Shown here in pieces: positions 7,234-15,665 of a stretch of 18,169 bases of DNA. The position numbers were made by a program, and so were the translations under genes. The DNA comes from Nitrososphaerales archaeon TH5895 (GTDB lineage Archaea > Thermoproteota > Nitrososphaeria > Nitrososphaerales > Nitrososphaeraceae): NCBI GenBank assembly GCA_014523695.1, contig JAATVS010000113.1, positions 1 to 18,169 on the forward strand. The letters run 5' to 3'. The notes beneath the pieces are model-generated. The model worked only from the letters and a program-made list of their open reading frames with translations. It did not search any database and was not told where the DNA came from. Numbering within the stretch: position 1 is the stretch's first letter; the number at the start of each line of letters is the position of its first letter.

Positions 7234-7662
7234 TCAATTTGTACCCATATTTTCTAATAATAGCCGCTTTTTCCATTTTCTTATTTTTGGGATAACAGTA
7301 TCCATTATTAGCTTGTGAAGATTTTGGATATCGGGGTCGAAGGATAATAAAAGCACGTAGTATAATGTGCTATTTATATCCGCAATAGGAATTGTCGCTC
7401 TGGCAAGATGCTCGTATCGGGAACTGGCGTAATGGATTCGTCCGAGATGGTACTCCCAGCGTAGTCTAGTGTATTGTCGTGTGGCTGCCGTAATTGCATA
7501 CTGAGCCCTTTCTTCATCCGAAAGTAAAGGCTTTAGATTTTGACGCTCCGAGACGGCGAGTAGCTTCCCCTCTTTATCCGAAATGCCGGCAAACCGAATT
7601 GACTCATCTAATGAAATCACTTCGTCACATACCTTTTGAAACAAATTAGTTTTATTTTTCAT
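7234..7662 (-). CDS. DUF6659-like protein (possible roadblock/profilin-like sensor fold)
   Basis: A soluble 142-residue protein. The segment IRFAGISDKEGKLLAVSER at 22-40, followed by KPLLSDEE and then a helical region and a strand pair (RATIPIADINSTLYYVLLLSF, ~88-108), resembles the thaumarchaeal DUF6659 family, whose members share an IRFAG...GKL core like that of roadblock or sensory folds. The family name is from memory and moderately sure; no enzyme motif is visible. The C-terminus is strongly basic (IRKWKKRLL). It stands alone between convergent and divergent neighbours, so context gives no job. The ATG at 7662 has an AT-rich TATA-like stretch about 26 nt upstream, consistent with a leaderless start. 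Confidence 0.7.
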   Translation of the reverse strand: MKNKTNLFQKVCDEVISLDESIRFAGISDKEGKLLAVSERQNLKPLLSDEERAQYAITAATRQYTRLRWEYHLGRIHYASSRYEHLARATIPIADINSTLYYVLLLSFDPDIQNLHKLIMDTVIPKIRKWKKRLLLENMGTN

Positions 7663-7737
7663 ACCACTGAAAAGCAGTTTTCCGCGTTATTTGAATTTAT
7701 CAAAGTCTATCCGTCTATTTTGAAAGTTAACACTACC

Positions 7738-7750
7738 GTTTATTAGTATA
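7738..7750 (+). promoter_or_regulatory. TATA box of purK-purE
   Basis: GTTTATTAGTATA is centred about 32 nt before the TTG start at 7776, predicting transcription from roughly 7770 with a leader of a few bases. Confidence 0.5.
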
Positions 7751-7775
7751 ACTGCTGACATCTCTTAACATTCAA

Positions 7776-8945
7776 TTGTACAATACCACGCGAATCATTC
7801 CTCAACATGAGCCGTCAATTGGAATTATTGGAGGTGGTCAGTTGGGGAAGATGATTGCGCAAGAAGCAAAGCGTATGTCAATTAAAGTGCATATTCTGGA
7901 TCCGGACCCAGAATGTCCTGCCTCATCGGTAGTAGATGATTTGCTGGTCGCCAATTTCAGAAACCAAACTGCTATAAGGAAACTGTCAGAGCTCGTTGAT
8001 GTTCTTACTTACGAAATAGAATTAGCAGATTCGGACGTTCTTCTCGAATTAAGTCTTGCCAAAAAGACTATCCATCCCGCTCCAGAGACTCTGAAAATAA
8101 TTCAGAACAAATATATACAGAAGGTCTTTTTGCAAGAAAAAAATCTGCCTGTTCCTAATTTTGCTTTAGTGGAAGACATTGCCCAAAATGGGAATATTAT
8201 CTCAGATCGATTCCCCTTAATTTTGAAGGCTTGCGAAGACTCGTACGACGGAAGAGGAAACCGACTAATTTACGCTGAGAAGGATATCATAAATGCAGCA
8301 AATAGGAACAGCCCTGGAAAGTGGATGGTTGAAGAGGTCATACCCTTCAAGAAGGAACTCTCTGTCATGGTTGCCAGAAATGAATCCGGCCAGGTCTCCT
8401 CCTTTCCTGTGGCAGAGAATAAACATTCTGACAGCATTCTGGATACTACTTTGGTTCCTGCGAGGATCTCCAAGAGTAAAGAGAAGAAGGCTCGAGAAAT
8501 AGCAGAAAGGACAGTAAATGTCTTAAAAGGCTCAGGAATTTTTTGTGTTGAAATGTTCCTAACCACAAATGGAGAGATTCTGATTAATGAAATTGCTCCG
8601 AGGCCTCACAATTCCGGACACTATAGTATTGAAGGTTGCTCTATCTCTCAGTTTGAACAACATATCAGAGCTATTTTGAACCTACCACTTCCGAAGCCTC
8701 GACTAAGCTCTCCGACGGTGATGGTCAATATATTGGGACCTACAGGATTTGAGGGTGAATACTATTTGGATGGCTTACACGAGCTTCTGAGCATAGAAGG
8801 ATTGAAATTGCATCTGTATGGTAAACGTATTTCAAAACCAAGGAGAAAGCTCGGTCATGTAACAATAACAGCTAGCTCCCCCTCGGATGCAATTAATAAA
8901 TCGAAAAAAGCAAAGAGTAATTTAAGAATCATGAGCAAGACTTGA
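7776..8945 (+). CDS. purK: N5-carboxyaminoimidazole ribonucleotide synthase
   Basis: An ATP-grasp enzyme that couples AIR, bicarbonate and ATP to give N5-CAIR in de novo purine synthesis. The 389-residue length is typical. Visible marks: [11 protein letters not shown] at 16-26, [10 protein letters not shown] at 41-50, the ATP-binding/ATP-grasp segment [15 protein letters not shown] at 148-162, [13 protein letters not shown] near 185-197, [14 protein letters not shown] at 271-284 and the C-terminal KLGHVTI at 358-364. The start is TTG, the only reasonable candidate: the next ATG falls inside the nucleotide-binding motif. purE begins 7 nt after the stop, so the two genes surely share a transcript, and their products act in succession. 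Secure assignment. Confidence 0.95.
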   Translation: MYNTTRIIPQHEPSIGIIGGGQLGKMIAQEAKRMSIKVHILDPDPECPASSVVDDLLVANFRNQTAIRKLSELVDVLTYEIELADSDVLLELSLAKKTIHPAPETLKIIQNKYIQKVFLQEKNLPVPNFALVEDIAQNGNIISDRFPLILKACEDSYDGRGNRLIYAEKDIINAANRNSPGKWMVEEVIPFKKELSVMVARNESGQVSSFPVAENKHSDSILDTTLVPARISKSKEKKAREIAERTVNVLKGSGIFCVEMFLTTNGEILINEIAPRPHNSGHYSIEGCSISQFEQHIRAILNLPLPKPRLSSPTVMVNILGPTGFEGEYYLDGLHELLSIEGLKLHLYGKRISKPRRKLGHVTITASSPSDAINKSKKAKSNLRIMSKT

Positions 8946-8952
8946 TGTAGTT

Positions 8953-9462
8953 ATGACTCATATGCTTGTCGGGATCATAATGGGGAGCGAATCAGATCTT
9001 CCCGTGATGAGGAAGGCCTCAGATACTTTACTCCAATTTGAAGTAGCGCACGAGATAAAGATCGTTTCTGCACATAGGACTGTTCATGAGATGATATCAT
9101 ATGCAGAAGGCGCCAAAGAAAGAGGGCTGGAAGTAATAATTGCTGGAGCAGGTGGTGCAGCTCACCTACCTGGAATGATTGCTTCAGTTACGCTATTGCC
9201 GGTCATTGGTGTCCCCATTAAAACCTCTAGCCTTGACGGAGTTGATTCCCTTCTGTCAATAGCCCAGATGCCCACAGGGATCCCTGTTGCTACGGTTGCC
9301 ATAAATGGTTCCGCCAACGCGGCAATACTCGCATGTCAAATATTAGCTATCAAGTATCAGGAAATTCTTTCTAAACTAGAACACTATCGTGTTGATATGA
9401 GGGGGAAGGTGATTGCTAGCGCAGAGAAGGTTGAGGAAGAGCTTAATGCTAAGAAATCTTAG
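8953..9462 (+). CDS. purE: N5-CAIR mutase (class I PurE)
   Basis: Converts N5-CAIR from PurK to CAIR. The 169-residue protein shows the class I pattern: [10 protein letters not shown] at 10-19 (phosphate binding), SAHRT at 39-43 with the catalytic His41, [11 protein letters not shown] at 65-75, and [20 protein letters not shown] at 93-111. The presence of PurK beside it agrees with class I (mutase) rather than class II (direct carboxylase). The ATG at 8953 is used here; an ATG three codons later is possible and would keep every motif. The TAG stop overlaps the TAA of purF on the other strand, so the two genes converge with a 4-bp overlap and no room for a spacer terminator. Confidence 0.95.
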   Translation: MTHMLVGIIMGSESDLPVMRKASDTLLQFEVAHEIKIVSAHRTVHEMISYAEGAKERGLEVIIAGAGGAAHLPGMIASVTLLPVIGVPIKTSSLDGVDSLLSIAQMPTGIPVATVAINGSANAAILACQILAIKYQEILSKLEHYRVDMRGKVIASAEKVEEELNAKKS

Positions 9463-10901
9463 CTTCTACCCTTCAACACCGCACGAGACTTAAACAATGG
9501 TTTGACCCCCAGTGGCGAATAGTCACCAGTTGTGCAAGTAAAACACAACTCTTTTTCTGCTATGTTGATAGCCTTTGCAAGTGTGGATGTGTTATTATAA
9601 GCTACAAAATCTGCTCCCAAGGAGTGTGCAACCTTGTGCGCAATATCTGTGGTTCTGACCGGCTCTTCCTGCACCTGTTGGTATGCCAAGAGTTCTTCCT
9701 GAGAAGGAAAGTCAATACCAGCATAGCAAGGATAACGAACTGGGGGATAGGTTACTATCATACTAATCTTCTTTGCCCCGTATTCTCTAAGCATTTTTAT
9801 TATTGAGGCAGAACTTATCCCTCTAACTATGCTATCATCAACGACGACGATATTTTTTCCCCGTATCACGTCGGCTAGCGGAATTATCCCTTTGTTAATT
9901 TCTACCCGTGTCTCATGATAAGGCTCGATAAAACTTCGCATCGACCCCTTCTTGCTATATCGGTTCTTCATTAGCCCTTCCTCGAATGGGAGGCCAGCTT
10001 CGAGTGCGTATCCAAGGGCTGCCGGGCGAGCTGAATCTGGAACCGGTATCACAAGGTCTGCGTCAGGAACCTTAAATTCTCTCGCCAAGAATTCACCGAT
10101 ACGTTTACGAGCTGCGTATACGTTAACACCTTCCATAATACTAGTGGGATGTGCAAAGTATGTATATTCAAATGCACAATGCGCATGAGGATTTTCTCTT
10201 GCGAAAAATTCAGATCTAAGTCCAGAATCGTTGATCTGAAGTATCTCACCAGGCTCCACGTCTCTTAGTAAGTATGCTCCCACTGCAGAGAGGGCGCAGG
10301 ATTCAGATGCTACAATGTAGGTGTTAGAAGGTTTGTGCAATCCGACAACAAGGGGCCTAAACCCTTTCGGATCCCTTGTTGCGTAGACCGACCCGTCTCC
10401 TGTTAATAATGTGAAACAAAACGAACCGATCATTTCTTGTTTTAGGATAGTGAGCGCCTCGATTATGTCATTTTTTTTTGCGAGATGCCCTGCTAGATGC
10501 TGTGCTGCAACTAATGTGTCAGTCATTGACTGAGGCGTAAATGAGCAACCACCTACCATTGATGTCAGCTGATCCACATTTGCAATTGTCCCGTTATGGG
10601 CAATGCAAAGCTCTTTCACCTTGATCGGTTGTGCATTATTTAAGGTACTCTTGCCAGTTGTAGAATAACGTACATGCCCAATAGCAGCATGAGATTCGTA
10701 CTTCTTCGTGATGGCGGCAAATTCGTTTGCTGAAGACGATACCAATCCAATTCGTTTTAAGGGAAGCTTCCTGGGAACTGCCACGCCCCAAGCTTCTTGG
10801 CCTCTATGCTGAAGTGCTCGCAGACAATCAATCACGAAAGGTATCACGTTAATTCTATCCATCGAAAAGATACCGACAACGCCACAATTTTCGTGAATCA
10901 T
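9459..10901 (-). CDS. purF: Amidophosphoribosyltransferase
   Basis: Catalyses the committed step of purine synthesis: PRPP plus glutamine to phosphoribosylamine. The 480-residue protein has an N-terminal Ntn glutaminase domain whose nucleophile Cys6 follows a short propeptide MIHEN expected to be removed, with HRGQEAWG at 32-39 and NGTIAN at 103-108, and a C-terminal PRTase domain with the PRPP loop [10 protein letters not shown] at 352-361. Four cysteines at 242, 392, 453 and 456 occupy the places of the 4Fe-4S ligands of Bacillus subtilis PurF, so an iron-sulfur cluster is inferred. It lies 110 nt after purL on the same strand with an A+T-rich element near 10940 that could be its own promoter. 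Feedback control by nucleotides is expected for the family, not visible here. Confidence 0.95.
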   Translation of the reverse strand: MIHENCGVVGIFSMDRINVIPFVIDCLRALQHRGQEAWGVAVPRKLPLKRIGLVSSSANEFAAITKKYESHAAIGHVRYSTTGKSTLNNAQPIKVKELCIAHNGTIANVDQLTSMVGGCSFTPQSMTDTLVAAQHLAGHLAKKNDIIEALTILKQEMIGSFCFTLLTGDGSVYATRDPKGFRPLVVGLHKPSNTYIVASESCALSAVGAYLLRDVEPGEILQINDSGLRSEFFARENPHAHCAFEYTYFAHPTSIMEGVNVYAARKRIGEFLAREFKVPDADLVIPVPDSARPAALGYALEAGLPFEEGLMKNRYSKKGSMRSFIEPYHETRVEINKGIIPLADVIRGKNIVVVDDSIVRGISSASIIKMLREYGAKKISMIVTYPPVRYPCYAGIDFPSQEELLAYQQVQEEPVRTTDIAHKVAHSLGADFVAYNNTSTLAKAINIAEKELCFTCTTGDYSPLGVKPLFKSRAVLKGRS

Positions 10902-11011
10902 ATCCTGCCTCTCATTAGATTTGAGCTAATCATCTCCCCACTATAATCCATTGCAATCATAGTACCTCTGGATGTTGAATAACAAGTCATACAGAGTAGA
11001 ACAGCGGGGAA

Positions 11012-13216
11012 TCATATCCCTACATCGTTCAGCATATTTTCAAGAGAGTTATTATAGGCAAGCCTTAATTTTTCTAATTCCAAGTTAACTAGAATTTGGT
11101 TTCCATTACGATACTGAACTGTGTCATTCGCTGCTGAATCAGAAGTATGGCCTATCTTTCTGCAATAGATACGACTCTTGAAATTTGTTAGGATCTCACT
11201 CACTTCCTTTGGTCTCTCAGTTATGACCACATATCGTGAGTTGGATTCCGAAAACATCAGGCTGTCTATTCTATCACAGGTATTTGGCGCCAACGAAAGG
11301 TCTACATCAAAACCAGTATTTCCATTTATGGCTGACTCAGCCAACGCTATTGCGATGCCCCCTTTAGAGCAATCATGAACGCCTTTCACTACACCGTTTG
11401 CTATTAGGTCAGAGACGGCCAAGGCGTTTCTTTTGTCCTCCGCAAAGTCGACCCTGGGAACTTTTCCACCCTCGCTCTTATGAAACGATAGATAATATTC
11501 TGATCCACCCAACTCCTCCTTGGTGGAACCAATTACAAATATGTGGCAGCGCGGACTTAGCCTCGCTTTGCCAATGTTTTCCAGTTTGTCGCCTATACCT
11601 ATCGCGCCTATAACTGGTGATGGCTTTATTGGTGAATCATTTTTCTCATTATAAAAACTCACTTTCCCCCCTATTACAGGTAGCTTAAAGGCATCACAAT
11701 AGTCCTTAATTGCTGCTATTGATTGCTTGAATGTCCAAAATACCTCCGGATTTTCAGGACTACCGAATTGTAGGTGGTCAACCAGCCCCACAGGAGAAGC
11801 GCCGGAGCAGATCACATTGCGTACTGCTTCAGATAAACATCCGAGGGTTCCTTGATATGGGTCGAGGTAACATCGTCTGCAGTTTCCATCCAGGGACATT
11901 GCAACATACTTTCCGTCAACTAACCGTAGAATTGAAGAGTCGCCTTCTCCTGGTCTTAACACAGTCCTTAACCCGACCTCAGAATCGAATTGTTCGTAAA
12001 TCCAGGAACGATTGCAAAGGTTAGGCGTACCTAGCAGATCTAACAAAATTGGACTGAGGTTCTTTGGTAAATGTAGCTTTGTAGCTGCTTTCTTTCTCAA
12101 ATAAGATGGATAAGCAGATCTTCTATTCAAAAGTGGAGCACATGCAACAATTTGCGATGGAATGTCTGCTATTACTTTTGAATGATGCCTTATCTTGATA
12201 TTGTGACCAGAGCAGACTTTCCCAATTATGGAATATCCTACCTCATACTTAGCAAATATTTTTTCCAGTGATTCTCTATTTTCTTTACCTGCGATCAGAA
12301 ACATTCTTTCTTGAGATTCGGAGATCAAGATTTCCGTCGGAGTCATTCCTTCCTCTCTTAGTCTAACGCGAGAAAGATCGACATCAAAGCCCTTCCCCAA
12401 ACTGTAGGACGTTTCAGATAAGCAACATGCCAGACCGCCCCCACCTAAATCTTTCATTGCATTAATATACCCTTTCTCGACTGCCTCCAAGATTGCCTCA
12501 ATGAGTATCTTTTTCAGAAAAGGATCGGGTATCTGAACTGCTGATCTATCTTCGCGATTTAACCCAGCAGATGCAAAAGCAGCTCCGTGAATTCCATCTC
12601 TGCCTGTAGACCCACCTAACAGAAAGATCAAATCTTCCGTGTCCGCAAAATTTGGAACTACTTCGCTAGTCTTGCTGAGGCCTATGCACAGCACATCAAC
12701 CAAGCAATAGTTATCGAAGGATTTATCAAACTCAAGCTCTCCCCCTATGGTTGGAACCCCAATACAGTTACCATAATCTGAAATACCTCGAACTACATTT
12801 CTGAGAAGCCAACGTGTGTGTTGATTCACCTTCGGGTTGTTACCATTAATGTTACCAAAGCGGAGACCATTCATAAGAGCTATCGGCCTGGTTCCTGCTG
12901 ACAATATGTCTCGAACTACCCCGCCAACACCTGTCGCTGCACCTCCATATGGCTCAATCGCAGAGGGGTGGTTGTGACTCTCGATACGTACCGTTAGAAC
13001 AAGGTCATTGCCTATCTCGATCAATCCTGCATCAAAACCGCCGTTTAACCCAATTCGGGTTCTCGATAACGGCAGCTGAGATATATCTTTCCTTGAGGAT
13101 TTGTAAGAACAATGCTCAGACCATTGAGCAGTAACCATTTGGAATTCAGTTTCTGTTGGATGTCTCCTCAGAGATTTTCTCAGGTGGGAGATTTCATTCG
13201 CTGTTAATGCACTCAA
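11012..13216 (-). CDS. purL: FGAM synthase large subunit (small-type PurL)
   Basis: The ATP-dependent amidotransferase subunit that turns FGAR into FGAM using ammonia delivered by PurQ. At 734 residues it is the small-type PurL, which works with separate PurS and PurQ, unlike the ~1300-residue fused enzyme; both partners are encoded just upstream. Visible marks: WSEHCSYK at 32-39 with catalytic-loop His35, ESHNHPSAIEPYGGAATGVGG at 79-99, DLGGGGLACCLSE in the first half and VHDCSKGGIAIALAES in the second, reflecting the duplicated PurM-like fold. The TTG start at 13216 is the only good choice because a TAA lies two codons upstream in frame; the resulting N-terminus MSALTANEISHLRK matches the family start. 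It begins 18 nt after the purQ stop. Confidence 0.95.
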   Translation of the reverse strand: MSALTANEISHLRKSLRRHPTETEFQMVTAQWSEHCSYKSSRKDISQLPLSRTRIGLNGGFDAGLIEIGNDLVLTVRIESHNHPSAIEPYGGAATGVGGVVRDILSAGTRPIALMNGLRFGNINGNNPKVNQHTRWLLRNVVRGISDYGNCIGVPTIGGELEFDKSFDNYCLVDVLCIGLSKTSEVVPNFADTEDLIFLLGGSTGRDGIHGAAFASAGLNREDRSAVQIPDPFLKKILIEAILEAVEKGYINAMKDLGGGGLACCLSETSYSLGKGFDVDLSRVRLREEGMTPTEILISESQERMFLIAGKENRESLEKIFAKYEVGYSIIGKVCSGHNIKIRHHSKVIADIPSQIVACAPLLNRRSAYPSYLRKKAATKLHLPKNLSPILLDLLGTPNLCNRSWIYEQFDSEVGLRTVLRPGEGDSSILRLVDGKYVAMSLDGNCRRCYLDPYQGTLGCLSEAVRNVICSGASPVGLVDHLQFGSPENPEVFWTFKQSIAAIKDYCDAFKLPVIGGKVSFYNEKNDSPIKPSPVIGAIGIGDKLENIGKARLSPRCHIFVIGSTKEELGGSEYYLSFHKSEGGKVPRVDFAEDKRNALAVSDLIANGVVKGVHDCSKGGIAIALAESAINGNTGFDVDLSLAPNTCDRIDSLMFSESNSRYVVITERPKEVSEILTNFKSRIYCRKIGHTSDSAANDTVQYRNGNQILVNLELEKLRLAYNNSLENMLNDVGI

Positions 13217-13234
13217 TTCTTACTGCACCAATAT

Positions 13235-13930
13235 TCAAGTCGAGTACGCTTCACCTAAATAGTGCATCAGCGACCGGAAAAACGTTGAACCATCTATGCA
13301 AGCTGCCACCGGCGATAATACTCCCTCAGAAGCTCTCTCTGGATGAGGCATCATCCCTACCACATTCCCTTCCGGATTGCATATCGCAGCAATCGACTCA
13401 GCTGATCCATTTGGATTCTCATTTAGAAAACTCAACACTATCTGATTCTTTTGTCTTAACCTCTTTATGGTTAGACCATCTGCAACATATCTACCCTCGC
13501 CATGTGCAACGGGCATCCTTATCTGCTGATTTTTTTGGAATAATTTAGTGAAGGGTGTCGTGGTGTTCTTGACTTTAGCGTCAATCCATTTACACACAAA
13601 GTTTAATCGTTCATTTTTCACCAACGCACCGGGAAGTAAACCTGATTCAATCAGTATCTGAAATCCATTGCATATGCCCAACACTGGAACGCCATCTTTT
13701 GCTATCTTCTTCACTTGATGGATTATCGGACTGTGAGCTGCAATCACCCCAGCTCTCAATCTATCTCCATAAGAGAAGCCCCCCGGAAGCACCAGCCCAG
13801 CAAACCCATCCAGGTCTTGCCTATCATGCCAAATGTATTCGGTTTCTATATGTAGTACATCAGACAACACATGGAATACATCTCGCTCACAATTTGTGCC
13901 AGGAAATACAACGACACCGATTTTTCTCAT
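13235..13930 (-). CDS. purQ: FGAM synthase glutaminase subunit
   Basis: The class I glutamine amidotransferase subunit of FGAM synthase, 231 residues, typical length. Visible marks: IGVVVFPGTNCERD at 4-17, LPGGFSYGDRLRAG at 48-61 (oxyanion region), the nucleophile Cys87 in LGICNGFQ, and the partner residues His196 and Glu198 in MMPHPERASE. It leads purL by 18 nt, so the two subunits are made from one message. The ATG at 13930 lies about 36 nt past a TATA box centre, giving a leader of about 10 nt. The upstream 321 nt up to purS carry no gene. Confidence 0.95.
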   Translation of the reverse strand: MRKIGVVVFPGTNCERDVFHVLSDVLHIETEYIWHDRQDLDGFAGLVLPGGFSYGDRLRAGVIAAHSPIIHQVKKIAKDGVPVLGICNGFQILIESGLLPGALVKNERLNFVCKWIDAKVKNTTTPFTKLFQKNQQIRMPVAHGEGRYVADGLTIKRLRQKNQIVLSFLNENPNGSAESIAAICNPEGNVVGMMPHPERASEGVLSPVAACIDGSTFFRSLMHYLGEAYST

Positions 13931-14251
13931 CGTCGGTTTTGTTATTGATTATCTCTTACAGATATTTAATATGTACTCTTTCTGCTACTGCTTGATGAAG
14001 ATTATCATAACAATAAAGATTCTTCGTTATGGCGCGAAGCTTGATCTATCCATATAACCGCTGAATATTACTCAGATTGTTCCTTGGATTTCTACTTGGA
14101 TCTTCTCGGGAATAGATAAGAATCAAAAAATCATAATGATGATTGTTTGGGCTATAGGTATAGTGAATGAACTAAATGTTGCTGCTGACATTTAACTGAA
14201 TAACACTACGACTTATCAGTATTGAGAATGACCACATCTGAAATGGTATTC
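13931..14251. other. 321-nt spacer between purS and purQ
   Basis: No coding frame longer than about 20 codons with a credible start is visible. The purQ promoter occupies the left end. A weak inverted repeat AATCAT/ATGATT lies at 14129-14144. I see no tRNA, riboswitch or repeat family. The length is unusual for genes encoding subunits of the same complex. Confidence 0.5.
13961..13973 (-). promoter_or_regulatory. TATA box of purQ-purL
   Basis: On the minus strand the box reads CATATTAAATATC, centred about 36 nt before the purQ ATG; a short leader of about 10 nt is predicted. It shows that purQL need not depend on purS transcription. Confidence 0.45.
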
Positions 14252-14545
14252 CTAACTTTTTGAGGAAGTAGTAGACACAGTGACAACGCATTTACTTACG
14301 ACAGGATTATAGAGCCTTAATTCGGCACACATCTTTAGTACCAGCTTCTTGGCTTGTTCTTCAGTCTTTGATCTAACCAACATATTTATGGTTTTTGAAC
14401 ACCTTACTCCCTCAACTTCGTCGAAGCCTCCCTTTAGGATTAGGTCTTTTAAGATAGTTTCTCCTTCAGGATCGGGGAGATACTTCTTATTCTGTATCGA
14501 CACTAACACCATGTATTTCCTCTTACTGTTATTGCCTTTGTTCAT
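14252..14545 (-). CDS. purS: FGAM synthase subunit PurS
   Basis: The small structural subunit that bridges PurQ and PurL in FGAM synthase. The core KYMVLVSIQNKKYLPDPEGET, followed by a helix (ILKDLILKGG), VEGVRCSKTINMLV and a second helix with EEQAKKLVLKMCAELRLYNPV, matches the PurS beta-alpha-beta fold. With the ATG at 14545 the product is 97 residues, slightly longer than the usual 80-90 because of a lysine/asparagine-rich tail MNKGNNSKRK; an ATG at 14512 preceded by AAGAGG would give 86 residues and is a real alternative. The frame is open to 14569 but that start adds only FFFRRSG. A GGAGATC element sits just before 14545. It is the first pur gene on this strand, divergent from tRNA-Thr. 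Confidence 0.88.
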   Translation of the reverse strand: MNKGNNSKRKYMVLVSIQNKKYLPDPEGETILKDLILKGGFDEVEGVRCSKTINMLVRSKTEEQAKKLVLKMCAELRLYNPVVSKCVVTVSTTSSKS

Positions 14546-14585
14546 GCCTGATCTCCGAAAGAAAAACAATAATGCTCAATGGCAA

Positions 14586-14603
14586 CATCAGATTGTTCTG
14601 ATG
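14586..14603. repeat. Inverted repeat upstream of purS
   Basis: CATCAGA, a TTGT loop, then TCTGATG: a perfect 7-bp stem with a 4-nt loop lying 41-58 nt upstream of the purS start. It could be a hairpin in a purS leader or a dimeric operator. Confidence 0.5.
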
Positions 14604-14609
14604 AACAAC

Positions 14610-14619
14610 TTATTAAATA
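14610..14619 (+). promoter_or_regulatory. TATA box, probably of tRNA-Thr
   Basis: TTATTAAATA is centred about 33 nt before the first base of the tRNA. Because the core is nearly its own complement, it could also serve purS on the other strand, about 69 nt from that start codon. Confidence 0.45.
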
Positions 14620-14633
14620 CCTATTGAATAGGT
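14619..14633. repeat. Perfect odd palindrome between purS and tRNA-Thr
   Basis: ACCTATT-G-AATAGGT: seven paired bases on each side of a central G. It abuts the TATA box of tRNA-Thr and would cover the start-site side of that promoter, a typical position for a repressor or activator dimer. Confidence 0.5.
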
Positions 14634-14647
14634 TCAACTGAAGCACT

Positions 14648-14721
14648 GGTCATGTAGCTCAGCTTGGTAGAGCGAAGGTTTTGTAAACCTTAGGTCGTGG
14701 GTTCAAGTCCCACCATGACCT
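14648..14721 (+). tRNA. tRNA-Thr (UGU anticodon)
   Basis: A complete 74-nt cloverleaf without intron. Acceptor GGTCATG (14648-14654) pairs with CATGACC (14714-14720); D-arm GCTC/GAGC; anticodon stem AAGGT/ACCTT with loop TTTGTAA, anticodon TGT; T-arm GTGGG/CCCAC with loop TTCAAGT. The discriminator is T, usual for archaeal tRNA-Thr. CCA is not encoded, so it must be added after transcription. It decodes ACA and, by wobble, other ACN codons. Confidence 0.97.
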
Positions 14722-14751
14722 CCTAATATCCAGAGCAATTGCGGTTGCTGA

Positions 14752-14761
14752 ATTAAATATA
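14752..14761 (+). promoter_or_regulatory. TATA box of purC
   Basis: ATTAAATATA is centred about 40 nt before the purC ATG, giving a predicted leader of roughly 14 nt and independence from the tRNA transcript just upstream. Confidence 0.45.
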
Positions 14762-14796
14762 TGTGGGGATAACAACTGTATCTGAAGATCATAACT

Positions 14797-15636
14797 ATGC
14801 GCCTTTTGCGCGAGGGTAAGGTGAAAAATATTTTCGAACTAGAGAGTGGAAATTTGTTGATGGTATTCAGCGACAGAGTTTCGGCATTCGACGTAAAATT
14901 TGATCAGAGAATTCCAAATAAGGGGAAGGTATTATGCAGGTTTGCAGACTACTGGTTCAATAAGTTGAATGTTCCCAATCATTTCATCGGAATGAGACAA
15001 AACAATGCAATGGAAGTGAGGAAATTATCAATGATTCCATACGAATTTATCGTTCGCGGGTACTATTATGGATCCATGTTGGAACGATATGCTTCAGACA
15101 CTGATTTCAAATCCTTATTTGGAAGTAATTTATCCCTAATGAAAGGAGCAAAATTACCCCGTCCAATCTTTGAGATAACAACTAAATCCGAAGAGCATGA
15201 TGTCCCAGCTGAGCGAGAAAAGATTATAGATTCAGGTATCTTAGGACGTGGTACTCTTAAGAGGATAGAAGATCGATCATTTGCGATTTACGACACCATG
15301 TTTTCCATCGCGAAACAATCTGGTTTCATAATTGCTGACGTTAAACTGGAATTTGGTTTTGATGGACAGAGAGAGTTAACTCTCGCCGATTCTATAGGTC
15401 CAGATGAATCCAGAATTTGGCTTGAGAAAGATTACCAACCTGGACAAACACAAGGGAGTTATGACAAACAGTTACTGCGAGATTGGCTGATCGAAATAGG
15501 CTTTAAGAAGGAAATGTCCCGTTTGGCCATGAAAGGCGAAATCCCAAAGGCACCCAAAATACCCGATAGAATAATCAGTCAAATGAGCGATCGATACATT
15601 TTCGTCTACGAAAAAATTACCGGCGAAAAAATTTAG
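14797..15636 (+). CDS. purC: SAICAR synthetase
   Basis: Joins CAIR, the product of PurE, with aspartate and ATP to give SAICAR. The 279-residue protein carries REGKVKNIFE at 5-14 (ATP-binding glycine-rich loop), SDRVSAFDV at 25-33, FIVRGYYYGS at 84-93, the metal-binding IIADVKLEFGFD at 178-189, DSIGPDESRIW at 198-208 and SYDKQLLRDWL at 221-231. These are the family signatures in order. The ATG at 14797 opens directly into the first motif, as in other PurC proteins. It is transcribed alone, separated from the rest of the pur region by the tRNA, and converges on the DUF371 gene with 29 nt between stops. Confidence 0.96.
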   Translation: MRLLREGKVKNIFELESGNLLMVFSDRVSAFDVKFDQRIPNKGKVLCRFADYWFNKLNVPNHFIGMRQNNAMEVRKLSMIPYEFIVRGYYYGSMLERYASDTDFKSLFGSNLSLMKGAKLPRPIFEITTKSEEHDVPAEREKIIDSGILGRGTLKRIEDRSFAIYDTMFSIAKQSGFIIADVKLEFGFDGQRELTLADSIGPDESRIWLEKDYQPGQTQGSYDKQLLRDWLIEIGFKKEMSRLAMKGEIPKAPKIPDRIISQMSDRYIFVYEKITGEKI

Positions 15637-15665
15637 TAAATTCAATTTAATTCCTCACACTCTTA

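Noticed and set aside
11731..12024. 97-codon open frame on the + strand inside purL
   Set aside because: It is antisense to well-conserved purL codons and has no protein motif; a shadow frame.
13156..13548. 130-codon open frame on the + strand across purL/purQ
   Set aside because: It is antisense to the purQ catalytic region and the purL start; composition rich in Ser/Leu/His typical of a reverse-complement shadow.
13992..14065. Second C/D-like arrangement (TTGATGA ... CTGA)
   Set aside because: Box C lacks the purine, spacing is about 70 nt, and internal boxes are missing.
14136..14188. Possible C/D box small RNA (ATGATGA ... CTGA, about 53 nt)
   Set aside because: Box C and box D match and the length is right, but no good internal D'/C' pair and no terminal stem are visible; such short motifs arise easily in AT-rich DNA.
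14546..14569. Longer N-terminus for PurS
   Set aside because: It adds only a few residues absent from PurS proteins, while the ATG at 14545 has a nearby GGAGATC.
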